DNA of 49,455 nt from Candidatus Poribacteria bacterium (GCA_016215705.1 JACRIR010000238.1:1-49455), one strand, 5' to 3'; counted from the stretch's first letter, positions 8,272 through 17,486 are shown. A program made the numbers and translations. The notes: generated by a model from the sequence alone, not told the origin.

Positions 8272-9006
8272 CTAACGCTCACCTTTCTCAAGCTGCCTGA
8301 CGAATTCCTGCTCTTCCGCAGCCAACAAAGCGCCGGCCAGCATTCCTCTGCGCATCCTGAACGTCTTGCGGATCGCCTCGCGCCTGCGCCATTTCGCGAT
8401 CTCGGCGTGGTGGCCCGAAATGAGAACATCCGGCACACTCAGGCCTCTGAGATGAGGCGGTCGCGTAAACTGAGGATACCCGAGCAAATCCTTGCTGAAC
8501 GAATCATGCTCAATGGACTCGGGAGAACCGACCACACCCGGGATAAGTCTGGCGACCGCATCTATGATGACAAGCGCAGGGAGTTCGCCACCCGAAAGGA
8601 CGTAGTCGCCGATCGAAATCTCGTCGGCGTTAAGTCCCGTCGCGACACGCTCATCTATTCCCTCGTAGCGGCCGCAGATAATTACCAGGCTCTCTTCGGT
8701 GGCCAGTTCGCGCGCTTTCGCCTGGCTGAACAACGAGCCCTGTGCGCTCGTCAAAACCACTCTCCGAAGAGGATTCTCACCAGAAAGCGATTCAACCGCC
8801 TTAAACATCGGCTCGGCCATCAACACCATTCCAGCGCCGCCGCCGTAGGGTTTGTCGTCGGCTTGCCGATGTTTGCCTTCGCAAAAGTCTCTGAGGTTTA
8901 CAATGTGTACGGAAACAATCCCGTCATTGATCGCGCGGCCGATTATGCCTTCAGACAGCGGGCCGACGAACATTCCCGGAAACAGCGTAATAACGTCTAT
9001 CCGCAT
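8272..9006 (-). CDS. trmD: tRNA (guanine-37-N1)-methyltransferase
   Basis: A 244-residue SPOUT-family enzyme that uses SAM to methylate G37 next to the anticodon, preventing frameshifting. Family markers: [13 protein letters not shown] at the N-terminus, [13 protein letters not shown], the trefoil-knot SAM-binding loops [11 protein letters not shown] and [15 protein letters not shown], and [13 protein letters not shown]. Position between rimM (14-base gap) and rplS is canonical. All knot motifs are intact. Confidence 0.98.
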   Translation of the reverse strand: MRIDVITLFPGMFVGPLSEGIIGRAINDGIVSVHIVNLRDFCEGKHRQADDKPYGGGAGMVLMAEPMFKAVESLSGENPLRRVVLTSAQGSLFSQAKARELATEESLVIICGRYEGIDERVATGLNADEISIGDYVLSGGELPALVIIDAVARLIPGVVGSPESIEHDSFSKDLLGYPQFTRPPHLRGLSVPDVLISGHHAEIAKWRRREAIRKTFRMRRGMLAGALLAAEEQEFVRQLEKGER

Positions 9007-9019
9007 TTTGTGTCTGCTA

Positions 9020-9562
9020 TCATCTCAACGAGGTGATGTCGGTCACCATCTCACCGCTCGCGACGTCAACTTTCAGGATAACACTCTCAATCGCCGGCAG
9101 AAGGGTTTCGTGGCCCATATCATCGAGAACTCGGTAGATGTCGTTCGCCGGCGTCTCCCAGATTTCAGCAAGGCGCCCGATAACCTTGCCCTCCGCATCC
9201 TTAACGGTAATCCCGAGCAAATCATCCACGTAATATTCATTCGCCGGCAGGCGGAAACGTTCAGACCGCGAGACAACCGCAACAGCCCCTCGACTCAGCG
9301 CTATCCTGTCATCGTCGTTGCTTTCGACGTTCGCTATGACGGCGCCGGACGTAATTCTCACGCTGACAAGCTTGAATTTGATCTCGTGACCCTCTTTAGT
9401 TCTCAGCCGAAGTTCTCGAAGATCATTGAAACGCTCTGGATGGCTTGTCGCGGGCGCGATACGGAGCTGACGCCTGGGCACATTTACTGAAATGACCCTG
9501 CCTATGACAATCTCGCGTTCCGCGGATTCCCCGCTCGGTCGGTCGTTCTGTGAGTTACTCAA
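9020..9562 (-). CDS. rimM: Ribosome maturation factor RimM, divergent N-terminus
   Basis: 16S rRNA processing factor that binds uS19 during 30S assembly. About 180 residues. The C-terminal PRC-barrel half is typical: [32 protein letters not shown] and [15 protein letters not shown]. The N-terminal barrel keeps VIGRVI and [11 protein letters not shown], but the usual HGLxGEVRV segment reads NVPRRQLRI. No ATG fits; TTG at 9562 overlapping the khpA stop by 8 bases is the most plausible start, with TTG at 9565 and 9571 as alternatives. Operon context (khpA-rimM-trmD) settles identity. Confidence 0.9.
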   Translation of the reverse strand: MSNSQNDRPSGESAEREIVIGRVISVNVPRRQLRIAPATSHPERFNDLRELRLRTKEGHEIKFKLVSVRITSGAVIANVESNDDDRIALSRGAVAVVSRSERFRLPANEYYVDDLLGITVKDAEGKVIGRLAEIWETPANDIYRVLDDMGHETLLPAIESVILKVDVASGEMVTDITSLR

Positions 9563-9785
9563 CAATCTCAAGGACCACTCGAATGTTGTCTTTGGTCGCA
9601 GCAGCATTGAGAAGCGTTCGCATGGACTTCGCAGTACGGCCGTGCTTGCCGATGACCTGCCCCATGTCGTCGGGATGAACCCGTAACTCAAGCACCTTGG
9701 TCCTCCCGCCCTCCACTACGCTGACTTGTACTGCTTCCGGGTGGTCAACGAGAGCCTTCGCAATGTACTCTACCAGCTCTTTCAT
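9555..9785 (-). CDS. khpA: KH-domain RNA-binding protein
   Basis: A 76-residue single KH-domain protein (YlqC/KhpA type). The GxxG RNA-binding loop is [15 protein letters not shown]. The start [12 protein letters not shown] at 9785 follows GGAGGT with good spacing; the open frame adds 5 residues upstream. KhpA proteins pair with KhpB or act alone as small RNA chaperones and occur between rpsP and rimM in many bacteria, exactly as here. Confidence 0.95.
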   Translation of the reverse strand: MKELVEYIAKALVDHPEAVQVSVVEGGRTKVLELRVHPDDMGQVIGKHGRTAKSMRTLLNAAATKDNIRVVLEIVE

Positions 9786-9865
9786 GGGTGTGACCTCCAC
9801 TGTGACGTTCGTGGCCCCTTGACTAGGAGCCTTCTCTCCGACCGGCGAACCTACTGGATTGAGTG

Positions 9866-10144
9866 TCAGCCTTTCGGTAACTCGGCGGCCTGCTTGAACT
9901 TGGCGAGGATACCCTGCTCCTTGAGCAAGCGACGGACTCTCTCTGTAGGCGCAGCCCCTTTACCTAACCAGTAGAGCGCGCGTTCCTCGTTAATACTCAC
10001 TCTGGCTGGTTCCGTCTGAGGATGATAGAAACCAATGTTCTCCACAACTCGCCCATTCCGTGCACGCCTCACGTCCGCAACGACCACCCTATACTGGTCC
10101 ACTTTGTTGCGTCCGACCCTCGAAAGTCGGATCTTAACTGACAT
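9866..10144 (-). CDS. rpsP: Ribosomal protein bS16
   Basis: A 92-residue 30S protein: [20 protein letters not shown] at the N-terminus, [24 protein letters not shown] and [19 protein letters not shown]. The start at 10144 has GGGAGG 7 bases upstream. It follows ffh by 86 bases and precedes khpA. Confidence 0.98.
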   Translation of the reverse strand: MSVKIRLSRVGRNKVDQYRVVVADVRRARNGRVVENIGFYHPQTEPARVSINEERALYWLGKGAAPTERVRRLLKEQGILAKFKQAAELPKG

Positions 10145-10230
10145 CGTCTGCCTCCCTTGCCCAAACAGTAAGCTTTTCCTTAACACTATATATTAACAGA
10201 ATTCAAAACCTTCGTAAATAGCACAATCGC

Positions 10231-11559
10231 TCACGGCTGCAAATTCAGCCCCCCGCCCAATCCGCGCAACCACCCCAGCCGCCGCACCTGTTTCATCATC
10301 TTCTGCATCTGCTGGAACTGCTTGAGAAGCCGATTTACATCGGCCACGCTCGTGCCGCTGCCCCGGGCAATCCGCTTCTTCCGGCTCCCTTCGATTATGT
10401 GAGGCGACTGACGCTCCTTGTTCGTCATCGAATTGATTATCGCTTCAACCTTGACGACGTCCTTTTCCTGCGGTTCGAGCCCTTTGAGCTTGGACATGCC
10501 CGGAATCATCGCAAGCACTTCATCGAGCGGCCCCATTTTCTTCAACTGCTGCAACTGCTCGCGGAAATCCTCGAGCGTGAACTGCGCTTTCAACAGCTTC
10601 TCCTGAAGCTCAGCCGCCCTCTTCTCATCAATCGTTCCCTGCGCCTTCTCCACAAGCGAAAGTACGTCGCCCATGCCGAGAATACGGGAGGCAATACGGT
10701 CAGGATGAAACGCATCAAATGCGTCAAGCTTCTCGCCGATACCGACGAATTTGATGGGTTTCCCCGTCACCGACCGGATGGAAAGGGCCGCTCCGCCCCT
10801 GGCGTCGCCATCAAGCTTGGTCAATATGACACCGGTGACTCCGACACGTGTGTGAAAGCTCTCTGCCACAGTAACGGCGTCCTGGCCGGTCATGGCATCG
10901 GCCACAAGCAGGGTTTCCTTTGGCTTGAGCGCATCTCGGATAAGCTGAAGCTCTTCTATGAGTTCATCGTTTATGTGAAGCCTCCCGGCTGTGTCGAGTA
11001 TAGCAACGTCGCGGGCGCTGCGGCGAGCGTGCTGGATCGCCTCTTTGCATATACCGACCGGATCACGAGACCCTTCGATGGTGAACGAGGGCATCTCCAA
11101 CTGCTCGGCCAGTATCTGCAACTGGCGAACGGCAGCCGGCCTATACACGTCGGCGGCAACCAGAAGGGGATGATGCCCGCGCGCCCGAAGGTTGCGCGCA
11201 AGCTTGGCCGCCGTTGTGGTCTTGCCGGAACCCTGCAGGCCAATGAGCATTATGACCGTCGGCGGCTCGGAAGAGAAACCAAGAGGCTCCGCGACCCCGC
11301 CCATTAACTGAACCAGTTCGTCATGGACAATCTTGACGATCTGCTGGCCGGGGGTTATGCTTTCGAGAACCTCGCGACCAAGCGCTTTCTCCTGCACGTG
11401 AGCAATGAAATCCTTGACGACCTTATAGCTCACATCTGCTTCCAGGAGGGCCATACGAACGTCTCGAAGGCCATCCTTCATGTTCTTGTCGGAAAGCTTG
11501 CCCAATCCGCGAAGGTTTCTGAAAGTTTTCTGAAGTTTTTCGCTGAGCGCCTCAAACAT
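10231..11559 (-). CDS. ffh: Signal recognition particle GTPase
   Basis: SRP54 homologue of 442 residues that binds 4.5S RNA and signal sequences and targets ribosomes to FtsY. N domain 1-85; G domain with GLQGSGKTTTAAKLA (P-loop), DTAGRLHIN, LTKLDGDARGGAALS and GIGEKLDAF; M domain from about 300 with ALAMIPGM-like and methionine-rich RNA/signal binding helices (QQMQKMMKQVRRLG). First gene of the operon. A good promoter lies at 11630-11658, and the leader contains a perfect GCCGGGA-GACA-TCCCGGC hairpin (about 11589-11606). Confidence 0.97.
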   Translation of the reverse strand: MFEALSEKLQKTFRNLRGLGKLSDKNMKDGLRDVRMALLEADVSYKVVKDFIAHVQEKALGREVLESITPGQQIVKIVHDELVQLMGGVAEPLGFSSEPPTVIMLIGLQGSGKTTTAAKLARNLRARGHHPLLVAADVYRPAAVRQLQILAEQLEMPSFTIEGSRDPVGICKEAIQHARRSARDVAILDTAGRLHINDELIEELQLIRDALKPKETLLVADAMTGQDAVTVAESFHTRVGVTGVILTKLDGDARGGAALSIRSVTGKPIKFVGIGEKLDAFDAFHPDRIASRILGMGDVLSLVEKAQGTIDEKRAAELQEKLLKAQFTLEDFREQLQQLKKMGPLDEVLAMIPGMSKLKGLEPQEKDVVKVEAIINSMTNKERQSPHIIEGSRKKRIARGSGTSVADVNRLLKQFQQMQKMMKQVRRLGWLRGLGGGLNLQP

Positions 11560-11629
11560 AAGCTCGATTCGACTCCTGTCACAAAACAGCCGGGATGTCT
11601 CCCGGCCTAAAGACTACCAGTAGCCCTAT

Positions 11630-11658
11630 AGTGTATTACATAGCCGCTTAAATGTCAA
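11630..11658 (-). promoter_or_regulatory. Promoter of the ffh-rpsP-trmD-rplS operon
   Basis: On the minus strand, TTGACA (11658-11653), a 17-base spacer and TACACT (11635-11630), about 70 bases before the ffh start. The leader then contains a GC-rich hairpin and AGGAG before the ATG. Confidence 0.7.
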
Positions 11659-11723
11659 TGAGCTTCGCGGCAAAAACGCGGATAGCCTTGAAGGACGGGT
11701 CTGAAATCCGTCTCGCAATCCAG

Positions 11724-11751
11724 TAGGCGCGGATTTTGTTCGCACGTGCGG
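11724..11751 (+). repeat. GCGCGGAT/TTCGCACGTGCGG repeat, family 2 copy
   Basis: TAGGCGCGGATTTTG followed by TTCGCACGTGCGG, an imperfect palindrome closely matching the copy at 35661-35687 and partly those at 2511 and 17342. It lies in the 576-base gap between the divergent ffh and putA genes, which holds both promoters, this repeat and the putA leader but no convincing gene. Confidence 0.6.
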
Positions 11752-11869
11752 CGTCAAAAAAGCCCGCAAATCCTGTGCGAATGAAATCGCGCCTGCGCCG
11801 GTCTCCCCAAGTTGCCATTTGCCGCAGAGTCTCGTCTATCTACGCCTCTCACGGCAAATGCGCCCTCTG

Positions 11870-11898
11870 TTGACGAGCGCAGAAATCTCTGTTACACT
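11870..11898 (+). promoter_or_regulatory. Promoter of putA
   Basis: TTGACG (11870-11875), 17 bases, TACACT (11893-11898). The -10 box is identical to that of the ffh promoter. It predicts a leader of about 230 bases, which contains the element shared with the cytochrome gene. Confidence 0.6.
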
Positions 11899-11971
11899 TT
11901 GGTGCAAAACGAGATAGACGTCACCCGAAATCCGGGATGGACACAGACCCGCACCTCGGATGTGTGAATCC

Positions 11972-12040
11972 GTCCCACAGTTGCATAGGTGTGAGTTTAT
12001 TCACAAACGCAGAGCGAAAACAGGCCCGTGAATACTATAC
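11972..12040 (+). promoter_or_regulatory. Leader element shared by putA and the multihaem cytochrome gene, copy 1
   Basis: GTCCCACAGTTGCATAGGTG, a GTGAGTTTATTCACA inverted repeat and GCGAAAACAGGCC (12013-12025) occur in the same order as in 17329-17400 upstream of the cytochrome gene. GCGAAAACAGGCC is identical in both. The central part belongs to the family 2 palindrome. It could be a dispersed repeat or a common regulatory leader. Confidence 0.5.
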
Positions 12041-12135
12041 GAGCAAATTGGCGCGTGCGCCGATTTTCCCCGGGTTGCCGATTGCGGGACGGTCTCTCTG
12101 TCCCCCTTGTTGGTAATTGCGATGGAGCGAGATGA

Positions 12136-15100
12136 ATGCCTTCACCCAATTTTGACGACAAGCATATAGAAATCCGAACGAAGGCAATCGGTTTCGAACT
12201 CTTCTCGAAAATCGAGGAAAAGAAGCCGTCGATTCTGGAGTCGCAATGGTGGGAAAACCAGATTCTGGAATGGTGCATGAAGAACGAAGCCATGAAGACC
12301 CAGTTGCTCCGTTTCGTGGATGTCTTCCCTTCACTGCAAACTCCGCGGCAACTAGTGAGTCATCTGCGCCAGTATTTCCCGAAGTCAAACAGGGCTTTCC
12401 CTGCGTTCTTGCGGTTCGGGATCGATTTGTCGAGTCCCACTGCCCTCACCCGCTCAGTCGTCGCCCGCGAGACCCGCGCCATGATGACGCGAATGGCGCA
12501 AAGATTCATCGCAGGCTCGAACATCGAGGACTCTTTTGAGAACCTGAAGGAAATCCGGCGGCAGGGAATGACGTTTACCATCGACTTGCTCGGAGAAGCG
12601 GTTGTAAGCGAGTCGGAAGCGGATCGATACATGAATGCTTACATCGACGCGCTTCGGGCTCTATCGACGCGATGGCGGGCCTTGAGCGCGGGCGCGAAGC
12701 AGAACGACAGCCCGAACATTTCTCTCAAACTGTCATCCCTCTACTCCCGGTTTGATCCGGTTGACGAAGCCGGCAGCAAGGAAATCGTCAAACAGAGGCT
12801 GCGCAAGATGTTGCGGACAGCGGGAGAGCTCGGCGCATTCGTAAACATTGACATGGAACAATACAGCTCTTGCGAGCTGACACTTGAGATATTCCGCGAG
12901 TTGCTTGAAGAAAGTGAGTTCCGCGCCTTATCAAATGTCGGCATCGTGGCGCAGGCTTATCTCCGCGATTCCGAGCGTATGATCCGCAGCATGCTGCAAT
13001 GGCTCCGGCACAGAAAGACCCCGGTAACGGTTCGGCTTGTCAAGGGAGCGTATTGGGATTACGAGATCATCCATGCAAAGCAAATGGGCTGGCCCGTACC
13101 CGTTTTCATTTCCAAGCCTGAGACTGACGCCAATTTCGAGCGCTTGACACGAGTCCTCCTCGAAAACTCCCCTGCGGTCAGAACTGCCATCGGAAGCCAC
13201 AACGTCAGGAGCATAGCGTACGCGATGGCTCTCGCTGAAACGCTTGGGGTCAAACCCGCAAACCTTGAGTTCCAAATGCTTTACGGAATGGGCGACTCAA
13301 TAAAGAGGGCTATTCTCAAGACCGACCATCCTCTCCGTGTATATGCCCCCTTCGGCGATCTGATACCCGGAATGGCCTATCTCGTGCGGAGAATCCTTGA
13401 AAACACGTCAAACGAATCGTTCCTCCGGCAGGATTTCTTCATGGGGCTGTCCCCCGAAGAACTGCTCCGAAACCCGGCGGAGATTGCGCGGACAAATGCG
13501 GAGGCTGCAACTTCCGCCGTCGGCAAAGAACCGACTAATACATTGGATCAGCCCCTGAAGACGGGACAAACCCGAGGCAACGAGTATCGGGAATTCGTAA
13601 ATGAGCCGACGACTGATTTCTCACGAGCCGATTCCCGAAAGCAGATGCGAGAGGCGATTGATTCGAGTTTGGAACAAATGGGCCAGTATTACCCGCTCGT
13701 CATCGGCGGAAAGAGAATCGAGACGACTGAGGCATCGTTGTCGATAAACCCATCTCACAAAAGGCAGATTATCGGCCGTGTGGCGCAGGCATCCATTGAG
13801 GACGCTGACTATGCTTTGAAGCGGGCTCGAGACGCCTTCGAAACTTGGCGCACAACGCCTGCGGCCAAACGGGCTGAACTCCTTCTCAACGCCGCAGAGA
13901 TCATGAGCCGAAAGCGGTTCGAGTTGGCAGCGCTCGAGGTTCACGAAGTCGGCAAGGGATGGCGCGAGGCGGACGCGGACGTTGCCGAGGCAATTGATCA
14001 TTTGCGATATTATGCCTGTGAAATGGTCCGCCTCAACGCAAATCCTTCCACGTGCCGGATGCCCGGCGAAAAGAACGAGTACGTTTACCGGTCGCGCGGA
14101 GTCGGAGCAATCATAGCCCCGTGGAATTTTCCGCTCGCGATACTGGCGGGTATGTCATCCGCCGCCATCGTTACAGGCAACACGGTCATCATGAAGCCCG
14201 CGCCCCAGTCGGCAATCACCGCGGCGCGCTTGATGCGCATATATGAGGAAGCGGGGATACCGGCTGGAGTCGTCAACTACCTGCCCGGACGGGGTGAGAC
14301 GGTCGGCGAATATCTTGTAAAGAGCCCGGAGGTCGATTTCATAGCGTTCACCGGCTCGCGTGACGTAGGCATTCGCATCAACACCTTGGCCGCCCGGCAT
14401 CCCGCAGCCGGAGGCGTCAAGAGGGTGGTGGCCGAGATGGGCGGCAAGAATGCAATCATTATTGACGAAAGCGCGGATCTCGACGAAGCTATATCGGGCG
14501 CGACCGCTTCCGCGTTTGGCTATCAGGGGCAGAAATGTTCGGCAGCCTCGAGGGTGATCGTGTTGGAGAGTTCGTACCGGACATTCGCGTCGCGCCTGAC
14601 CGAATCAGCCGGAAGCTTGCGCATCGGGCCGGCCGAAGACCCCTCAAACCACGTGGGCCCTCTCATAGACGAAGAGGCGCTCAAGAAAGTGCTTCACTAC
14701 ATCGACGTCGGAAGAAGAGAAGCTAAAGTCCTGCTCGAACCCGACGTTTCTCTCTTGGAAGAGGGATTCTTCGTCGGACCGGTTGTTTTCGCTGACGTCT
14801 CCCCGAAGTCAACGCTCGCGCAAGATGAAATATTCGGGCCGGCTCTCGCAGTATTGAAAGCAAGAGATTTCGAGGAAGCGCTCCGCATCGCCAATGATAC
14901 TCCCTATGGCTTGACAGGCGGAATTTATTCGAGGACACCTGAGAATATCGAACGTGCGCGGCGGGATTTGATGGTCGGCAATCTCTACATCAACCGGAAG
15001 ATTACCGGCGCAATAGTCAAGCGCCAGCCTTTCGGCGGATTCAAGATGTCGGGCATCGGCTCGAAAGCTGGCGGGCCGGACTACCTCGTACAGTTCATGC

Positions 15101-15153
15101 TTCCGCAAACAGTGAGCGAGAACGTCATGCGGCATGGATTTGCGCCGCTCTAA
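12136..15153 (+). CDS. putA: Bifunctional proline dehydrogenase / P5C dehydrogenase
   Basis: A 1005-residue enzyme oxidising proline to glutamate in two steps. The PRODH (FAD) half spans about 95-440: SLKLSSLYSRFDP, VRLVKGAYWDYE, FQMLYGMGD and RVYAPFGDLIPGMAYLVRR. The ALDH half spans about 500-1000: GAIIAPWNFPLAI, GNTVIMKPAPQS, FTGSRDVG, general base E767 (VAEMGGKN) and nucleophile C801 (GYQGQKCSAAS), and EIFGPALAVLK. There is no N-terminal ribbon-helix-helix DNA-binding domain, so it is not a self-regulating trifunctional PutA. GGAGCGAG precedes the ATG. The downstream cyclodeaminase (30-base gap) would deliver proline. Confidence 0.96.
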   Translation: MPSPNFDDKHIEIRTKAIGFELFSKIEEKKPSILESQWWENQILEWCMKNEAMKTQLLRFVDVFPSLQTPRQLVSHLRQYFPKSNRAFPAFLRFGIDLSSPTALTRSVVARETRAMMTRMAQRFIAGSNIEDSFENLKEIRRQGMTFTIDLLGEAVVSESEADRYMNAYIDALRALSTRWRALSAGAKQNDSPNISLKLSSLYSRFDPVDEAGSKEIVKQRLRKMLRTAGELGAFVNIDMEQYSSCELTLEIFRELLEESEFRALSNVGIVAQAYLRDSERMIRSMLQWLRHRKTPVTVRLVKGAYWDYEIIHAKQMGWPVPVFISKPETDANFERLTRVLLENSPAVRTAIGSHNVRSIAYAMALAETLGVKPANLEFQMLYGMGDSIKRAILKTDHPLRVYAPFGDLIPGMAYLVRRILENTSNESFLRQDFFMGLSPEELLRNPAEIARTNAEAATSAVGKEPTNTLDQPLKTGQTRGNEYREFVNEPTTDFSRADSRKQMREAIDSSLEQMGQYYPLVIGGKRIETTEASLSINPSHKRQIIGRVAQASIEDADYALKRARDAFETWRTTPAAKRAELLLNAAEIMSRKRFELAALEVHEVGKGWREADADVAEAIDHLRYYACEMVRLNANPSTCRMPGEKNEYVYRSRGVGAIIAPWNFPLAILAGMSSAAIVTGNTVIMKPAPQSAITAARLMRIYEEAGIPAGVVNYLPGRGETVGEYLVKSPEVDFIAFTGSRDVGIRINTLAARHPAAGGVKRVVAEMGGKNAIIIDESADLDEAISGATASAFGYQGQKCSAASRVIVLESSYRTFASRLTESAGSLRIGPAEDPSNHVGPLIDEEALKKVLHYIDVGRREAKVLLEPDVSLLEEGFFVGPVVFADVSPKSTLAQDEIFGPALAVLKARDFEEALRIANDTPYGLTGGIYSRTPENIERARRDLMVGNLYINRKITGAIVKRQPFGGFKMSGIGSKAGGPDYLVQFMLPQTVSENVMRHGFAPL

Positions 15154-15183
15154 AACCAAGAATCCGAAATCTGCGAGGCAATC

Positions 15184-16398
15184 ATGTACAGCGAAACTGT
15201 TGAAATAACGGGCCATATCATTGATTCGCTCTTGCTGCCGAAGATTCTCGACGATATCGTAAGGCACGGAATCGAGTTTAACATTGAGCGTCTCGACGTA
15301 GGCAAGAAGAGGGAGGACCCCAGTTGCGCCCGCATCCGGTTGACGGCAAAAGACGCGGAAGCGCTCGAAAATGTGCTCAAAAGGATACGCCAGCATGGCG
15401 CCACACTCGTTGACGAGCAGGATGCCGCACTTGAAAAAGTCGAGAAGGACGGCGTGTTCCCTGACAACTTCTATTCGACGACAAATCAGCAGACACTCGT
15501 CAGGCTGAACGGCAGGTGGATCGAGGTGGAACGCCCTGAAATGGACTGTGGAGTGCGAGTTTCCGCTGACAGCGCGCATGCCGCCTGTGTCGCGATAAGC
15601 GAAGTCCGCGAGGGGGACCCGATTGTGGTTGGCCACCGCGGCGTCAAGGTTGCGCCAATGCCGCGACCTTCCAAGGAAGACCTGTTTTCATTCATGTCGA
15701 GCGCGGTATCCACGGAAAAACCGAAGGGCGCCGTCGTCAAGGACATCGCCCGCTGTTTTCAGGAAGTGCGCTACCGCGGACAGAAGATACTCGTAGTCGG
15801 CGGTCCGGCAATCGTACACACGGGCGCGGTCCCCCATTTTATTCGCTTGATTGAGTCGAATTATGTTAATATACTGTTCGCCGGAAATGCGCTCGCAGTC
15901 CATGACATCGAGTATGCGCTCTATGGAACGTCTCTTGGCGTATACCTCGACAAAGGCATCCCCGCCGAACACGGCCATGAGAACCACATGCGCGCGATCA
16001 ATACCATACGGAAATATGGGGGAATCAGGCAGGCGGTGGAGGCGGGCGCTCTCACAAGAGGGATCATGTGCGCGTGCGTGAAGCGCGGTGTTCCTTTCTT
16101 GTTGGCGGGCTCCATCAGGGACGACGGACCGCTGCCGGATGTCATCACCGATGTGATAAGGGCGCAAGGAGAAATGAGAAGAATGCTACAGGGGGTAAGC
16201 GTGGCGCTCATGGTTGCGACGACTCTTCACTCGATTGCAGTAGGAAACTTGCTGCCTGCTGCCGTGAGGACCATTTGCATTGATATCAACCCCGCCGTTG
16301 TCACCAAACTGACGGATCGAGGCTCGTTCCAGGCGCTCGGCATTGTCACCGATGTCGAACCTTTCCTGCGCGAGCTCTGCGGAGAACTGAAGCTGTAA
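15184..16398 (+). CDS. TIGR00300-family (LOR/SDH-domain) ornithine cyclodeaminase
   Basis: A 404-residue protein resembling the TIGR00300/LOR-SDH family: MYSETVEITGHIIDSLLLP at the start, LGVYLDKGIPAEHGHENHMRA, and NAD-type binding region GPAIVHTGAVPHFIRLIES with ILFAGNALAVHDIE. Members include an archaeal ornithine cyclodeaminase and the C-terminal half of cyanobacterial ArgZ/AgrE, which makes proline and ammonia from ornithine. Position between putA (30 bases away) and an ArgZ-like dihydrolase fits exactly that chemistry. The gene is separate from the dihydrolase, unlike the cyanobacterial fusion. The specific reaction is inferred from family and context. A family 1 palindrome follows 16 bases after the stop. 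Confidence 0.85.
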   Translation: MYSETVEITGHIIDSLLLPKILDDIVRHGIEFNIERLDVGKKREDPSCARIRLTAKDAEALENVLKRIRQHGATLVDEQDAALEKVEKDGVFPDNFYSTTNQQTLVRLNGRWIEVERPEMDCGVRVSADSAHAACVAISEVREGDPIVVGHRGVKVAPMPRPSKEDLFSFMSSAVSTEKPKGAVVKDIARCFQEVRYRGQKILVVGGPAIVHTGAVPHFIRLIESNYVNILFAGNALAVHDIEYALYGTSLGVYLDKGIPAEHGHENHMRAINTIRKYGGIRQAVEAGALTRGIMCACVKRGVPFLLAGSIRDDGPLPDVITDVIRAQGEMRRMLQGVSVALMVATTLHSIAVGNLLPAAVRTICIDINPAVVTKLTDRGSFQALGIVTDVEPFLRELCGELKL

Positions 16399-16413
16399 CA
16401 CATGACCCAAACT

Positions 16414-16462
16414 CGAGCTTATTCGGGGACGCCATGCGGCGTGGCGTCCCCGAATAAGCTCG
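16414..16462. repeat. Dispersed palindrome, family 1, copy B
   Basis: A 24+1+24 inverted repeat: arm CGAGCTTATTC, half-core GGGGACGCCATGC, and complements closing in GAATAAGCTCG; the only non-Watson-Crick pair is a T:G. It sits between the cyclodeaminase and dihydrolase genes, within a presumed operon. Confidence 0.9.
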
Positions 16463-16484
16463 GTTTCTCAGGAACCCTTCGTGC

Positions 16485-17318
16485 ATGCAAACCGCTCTCT
16501 TTATGTGTGCGCCCGAGCATTTCGGCATCGAATACGAGATAAATCCATGGATGAGTCTTGAACGACAGCCGGACCGCGGCCGTGCAAAAACACAGTGGGA
16601 GTCGCTATATCGGTTTCTTACTTGCGATCTGGACGTAGACGTGAAGCTCATTGCGCCTGTGGCCAACTTGCCCGACATGGTTTTCACCGCCAATGCCGGA
16701 CTGGCGCTGGATAAGAAATTTGTTTCAAGCAGATTTCGTCATAAGGAGCGCAGAGGCGAAAGCGAACACTATGAGGCATGGTTCAAGCAAAGAGGATACT
16801 CAGTTCACACTTTGCCGGGCCGGCTCTATTTCGAGGGCGAGGGTGACGTGCTGTTCGCCGGCGAAGCGGATGCTTATGCCGGATATCTGATACGGTCGGA
16901 CGTGTACTCCCATGCGGCTGTCGCGGACCTGCTCGGAGCGCGCATCGTCTCGCTGGAACTTGTCGATCCAAGGTTCTATCATCTCGACACGTGTTTCTGT
17001 CCGCTCAGTTCCGAGAGCGTTGTCTATTATCCGGAAGCATTCGACTCGTATGCGCGCGATGTCATCAAGGCCAATTTCCCTGATCGTATCGAAGTGACCG
17101 AGCAAGAAGCCCTTCAATTCGTGTGTAACGCGATCATTATTGGAAATCATTATATCCAGCCGCGAGGCGGGAGTGAAAACCTCAGGCCGGCGCTCGAGGC
17201 GAGGGGATACAAAACGCATGAGTTTGACATGTCTGAGTTCATAAAAGCGGGTGGGGCGACCAAGTGTCTTGTGTTAAAGCTTATGGAAACAACGAAGTCA
17301 ACAAGGGGCTACAAATGA
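16485..17318 (+). CDS. ArgZ-type arginine dihydrolase (guanidino-modifying fold)
   Basis: A 277-residue protein of the amidinotransferase/DDAH superfamily, closest by motif to the N-terminal half of cyanobacterial ArgZ/AgrE, which converts arginine to ornithine, CO2 and two NH3. Visible active-site elements: N70 in VFTANAGLAL, E119/D121 in FEGEGDVLF, H166 and D168 in FYHLDTCFCPL, and nucleophile C261 in GGATKCLVLKL. These correspond closely to Asn71, His168 and Cys264 recalled for the Synechocystis enzyme. Alternatives are DDAH or an arginine deiminase; the neighbouring cyclodeaminase and putA favour the dihydrolase. The start ATG follows AGGAA. Confidence 0.85.
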   Translation: MQTALFMCAPEHFGIEYEINPWMSLERQPDRGRAKTQWESLYRFLTCDLDVDVKLIAPVANLPDMVFTANAGLALDKKFVSSRFRHKERRGESEHYEAWFKQRGYSVHTLPGRLYFEGEGDVLFAGEADAYAGYLIRSDVYSHAAVADLLGARIVSLELVDPRFYHLDTCFCPLSSESVVYYPEAFDSYARDVIKANFPDRIEVTEQEALQFVCNAIIIGNHYIQPRGGSENLRPALEARGYKTHEFDMSEFIKAGGATKCLVLKLMETTKSTRGYK

Positions 17319-17328
17319 CCATGATATG

Positions 17329-17400
17329 TCCCACAATTGTGTAGACGCGAATTAATTCGCACGGGCTGAGCGAAAACAGGCCAGGGGATTACATGCAAAT
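17329..17400 (+). promoter_or_regulatory. Leader element shared with putA, copy 2
   Basis: GTCCCACAATTGTGTAGACG, a GCGAATTAATTCGC palindrome and GCGAAAACAGGCC, in the same order as at 11972-12040. It is 90-150 bases upstream of the cytochrome start. No clear -35/-10 was found next to it. Confidence 0.5.
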
Positions 17401-17486
17401 AAGTCCGCGCTGGAATAGCTTGATCCGAATACGCGATTGCCGGACGAATTCACGTGGGCCATTTGGCGGATTGGGGGAGATGAACT

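Noticed and set aside
11899-12135. putA leader as a known riboswitch
   Set aside because: No conserved core of any riboswitch class I know could be recognised; the recurring blocks look like a dispersed element.
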